A DNA stretch of 6,773 nt from Candidatus Bathyarchaeota archaeon. GTDB lineage: Archaea; Thermoproteota; Bathyarchaeia; Bathyarchaeales; DTEX01. The position numbers and the translations under genes are program-made. This document shows, piece by piece, positions 5,233-6,773 of this stretch (position 1 is its first letter; every line of letters begins with the position of its first letter). The notes under the pieces were generated by a model. That model made no database searches. It was given only the letters and a program-made list of their open reading frames with translations, and was not told the origin of the DNA. The stretch covers positions 1 to 6,773 of the forward strand of contig JAGGZB010000019.1 in the NCBI GenBank assembly GCA_021162225.1. The letters run 5' to 3'.

Positions 5233-6450
5233 TTGAAGGACATGTCCCCTTTCAAATTGCTCATGCCACGAGAGAAGGCCTTAAAGGAGATTCTAAACGC
5301 CGTTAGGCCCATAGAGAGAACTGAAAGAATATCCTTAGAGCGGGCAGTCGGAAGAGTCTTAGCGAGCGACGTAAAAGCCGATATGGATGTTCCTCCGTTT
5401 GACAGATCCGCAATGGACGGATACGCCGTCAAGGCTGAGGAAACATTTGAAGCTTCACAGTTTAATCCAGTTAAGCTAAATGTTGTAGGTGTTCTACATG
5501 CAGGTGAATCATCAGATAAGCCGATTAAGAAGGGAGAGTGCATACGAATAGCAACTGGCTGCCCGATTCCTCCCGGCGCAGACGCCGTCGTAATGATGGA
5601 GTTCACGGAGGAGAAGAATGGTATCGTATATATATTTAAGCCTGTCCACCCCGGAGCGAATATTGCCAGAAAAGGAGAGGATATAAAAAGGGGAGAAGCG
5701 ATTCTGAAGAAGGGAGATCTCTTAAGCCCGGCAAAGATTGGGGTCTTAGCCTCACTTGGGCACAAGGATGTGCTTGTTTATCAGAAGCCACGCGTAGCTG
5801 TTATATCTACGGGATCCGAAATCCGGGATCCGGGTTCTCCATTAGAGAAGGGTCAAATCTACGATGTTAACTCGTACACGCTTACGTCAATATTACTGGA
5901 GAATGGAGCTTCAGTAACAAGATCCCCAATAGTCTCCGACACTATTGACGAGGTAAGATCAGCGGTTCTAAGATATCTTGATCATGATCTTATCGTGTTC
6001 TCCGGAGGAAGCTCGGTTGGGGAGAGAGACGTATTAGTCAAAGTCGTCGAGGAACTGGGTGAACTCATCTTTCATGGAGTTCAAATTAAGCCTGGAAAGC
6101 CTACGCTTTTTGGCTTGGTGGAGGGAAAACCTATACTTGGAATGCCGGGTTACCCAACTTCATGCCTGAGTAATGCCTATCTCTTCCTAGTCCCCGCAAT
6201 TCGAAGGATGGCTAGACTCCCACCGAAGATTCCACGTAAAGTTAAGGCGAAGATGGGGGTCAGAATAGTCTCAGCATCTGGAAGAGAACAATTCTTCACA
6301 GTGAAGATAAAGAATGGCATCGCGTATCCCGCTTTCAAAGCATCAGGCGACATAACAAGCCTGGCAAATGCAGATGGATACATAATTTTGCCAGTAAATC
6401 TAGACGTTATAGAAAAAGATGAAGAGGTCACAGTTACCCTCTTCGATTGA
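5233..6450 (+). CDS. moeA: Molybdopterin molybdenumtransferase MoeA (405 aa)
   Basis: MoeA inserts molybdate (or tungstate, in many archaea) into adenylylated molybdopterin, releasing AMP and active cofactor; it is cytoplasmic. Signatures are PPFDRSAMDGYAV (54-66), PPGADAVVMMEF (113-124), the MoaB/MogA-like domain with VAVISTGSEI (188-197) and YDVNSY (210-215), the molybdopterin-binding FSGGSSVGERD (256-266), IKPGKPTLFG (285-294) and GMPGYPTSCL (303-312). A complete C-terminal beta domain IV follows (about 333-405). E196, D211, D266, K286 and K289 fall at conserved active-site positions of the family. Length is typical of single MoeA; the extra periplasmic-binding-like domain fused to some archaeal homologues is absent. 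The start is TTG: AGGTG at 5221-5225 fits it at 7 nt, while the next ATG (5242, residue 4) has GAAGGA only 1 nt away. No other cofactor-synthesis gene is visible in the window, so which molybdo- or tungstoenzyme it serves is unknown. Confidence 0.95.
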   Translation: MKDMSPFKLLMPREKALKEILNAVRPIERTERISLERAVGRVLASDVKADMDVPPFDRSAMDGYAVKAEETFEASQFNPVKLNVVGVLHAGESSDKPIKKGECIRIATGCPIPPGADAVVMMEFTEEKNGIVYIFKPVHPGANIARKGEDIKRGEAILKKGDLLSPAKIGVLASLGHKDVLVYQKPRVAVISTGSEIRDPGSPLEKGQIYDVNSYTLTSILLENGASVTRSPIVSDTIDEVRSAVLRYLDHDLIVFSGGSSVGERDVLVKVVEELGELIFHGVQIKPGKPTLFGLVEGKPILGMPGYPTSCLSNAYLFLVPAIRRMARLPPKIPRKVKAKMGVRIVSASGREQFFTVKIKNGIAYPAFKASGDITSLANADGYIILPVNLDVIEKDEEVTVTLFD

Positions 6451-6453
6451 TAT

Positions 6454-6612
6454 TCAAAGCTTCACTGACACCCCCTTTAGAGCCTCGCCTTTTTCATTCA
6501 TATTAGCACCTTAAAGCATCTCAAGAGCTCCATTCTTCTCCTCGTAATTTAAGGTGGACAAGAGGAAGATTCCAGCCAAGTAGCCTCTAAGAAGATTAAA
6601 GCTAAATCTCAT
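6454..6612 (-). pseudogene. Possible interrupted small gene downstream of the sugar kinase
   Basis: On the minus strand an ATG at 6612-6610 overlaps the kinase C-terminus by 11 nt (ATGAGATTTAG). It opens a 33-codon frame with a hydrophobic segment (GYLAGIFLLSTLNY) followed by an acidic end, stopping at TAA 6513-6511. The same frame then stays open for 18 codons (GANMNEKGEALKGVSVKL) to TGA 6456-6454. Within it, ATG 6501 has a good SD (AAGGTG, 6512-6507, 5 nt away), giving a 15-codon micro-ORF. Codon choice on both sides of the TAA looks coding. It may be a gene broken by one nonsense mutation, two tiny genes, or chance in about 160 bp. No family is recognised. This accounts for the whole moeA-kinase gap apart from the T5 run. 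Confidence 0.25.
6490..6494 (+). terminator. T5 run downstream of moeA
   Basis: CGCCTTTTTCATT lies about 40 nt past the moeA stop, with no strong hairpin before it. This matches U-tract termination in archaea and would limit readthrough into the convergent sugar kinase gene. Confidence 0.35.
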
Positions 6613-6773
6613 CAAATATTCCAGCGAGAGCATCATAGATTCTCTTGTATAGGTCGTAATATCTGCTATACTTCTCCACATTTAATGCTCGTGGAGTAAA
6701 CTTGATTCTTTCGGTGTATATTCCGCTCACGGCTTCTTTGATGTCTCTGTATACTCCTGAGCCTACCCCTGCA
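6602..6773 (-). CDS. FGGY-family carbohydrate kinase (xylulokinase-like), C-terminal 56 residues
   Basis: The frame enters from the right edge and ends with TAG at 6604-6602. The visible tail starts AGVGSGVYRDIKEAVSG, the C-terminal region of FGGY sugar kinases, in which a Gly-rich Ala-Gly-x-Gly stretch is followed by xxEAV. It continues with PRALNVEKYSRYYDLYKRIY and ends in a short helix, as in xylulokinase and related enzymes that phosphorylate pentuloses or other sugars with ATP. The catalytic Asp and ATP-binding motifs lie outside the window, so the substrate cannot be judged. It converges on moeA. A sugar kinase within 4 kb of a uronate-isomerase-like gene is suggestive of sugar-acid use, but the two are on opposite strands and separated by unrelated genes. 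Confidence 0.75.
   Translation of the reverse strand, partial: AGVGSGVYRDIKEAVSGIYTERIKFTPRALNVEKYSRYYDLYKRIYDALAGIFDEI

Noticed and set aside
5118..5765. 215-codon open frame on the minus strand
   Set aside because: It lies opposite moeA, has Ser/Leu/Pro-rich composition typical of antisense shadows, and no SD or family signature.
5808..5832. Repeated CGGGATCCG and tandem ATCCGGG in moeA
   Set aside because: The bases encode the ordinary STGSEI-RDPGSP stretch of the MoaB-like domain; two chance copies in coding sequence need no other explanation.

Overview
The window looks like part of an archaeal chromosome, most likely from an uncultivated Thermoproteota lineage such as Bathyarchaeia; that placement is inferred from style, not proven. 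Supporting signs are Shine-Dalgarno (SD) sequences of the GGTG type placed 6-7 nt before most starts, TATA boxes about 25 bp upstream of the expected transcript starts, T-run ends without strong hairpins, an anchored CARDB surface protein rich in N-glycosylation sequons, and a THUMP-RrmJ RNA methyltransferase. G+C is moderate throughout, with no obvious island boundary. I see no tRNA, rRNA, CRISPR array or insertion sequence.

Layout. Positions 1-1207 lie on the minus strand: the N-terminus of an unrecognised protein (1-97), a 61-aa zinc ribbon just upstream of it in the same probable operon (117-302), and a membrane-anchored CARDB protein (431-1207). A divergent control region (1208-1375) separates these from a plus-strand uronate-isomerase-like amidohydrolase (1376-2650). 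That gene converges, with a 24-bp gap, on endonuclease III (2675-3340, minus). Upstream of nth on the same strand is a small metal-dependent O-methyltransferase (3449-4003). A compact bidirectional promoter (4004-4101) then drives the THUMP-RrmJ methyltransferase on the plus strand (4102-5121), followed by moeA (5233-6450). MoeA converges on the C-terminal end of an FGGY-type sugar kinase (6602-6773, minus) that runs off the window. The 151-bp gap between them holds one long reading frame interrupted by a single stop.

Most genes are housekeeping: base-excision repair (nth), RNA modification (THUMP-RrmJ), and molybdenum or tungsten cofactor assembly (moeA). The amidohydrolase and the kinase hint at sugar or sugar-acid metabolism but are not in one operon. 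I found no coherent new multi-gene system. The strongest lead is the amidohydrolase: it has the uronate isomerase scaffold, the beta-1 HxH and the beta-8 Asp, but Met and Leu occupy two positions where relatives have metal-site His, and the active-site Arg is missing. Secondary leads are the bidirectional TATA region, short unexplained frames at 329-430 and 6454-6612, and a possible leaderless micro-ORF overlapping the start of moeA.

For several genes the longest open frame is not the best start. I moved starts inward for the CARDB, amidohydrolase, nth and THUMP genes, using SD spacing and promoter position. I kept a TTG start for moeA because its SD fits only that codon.
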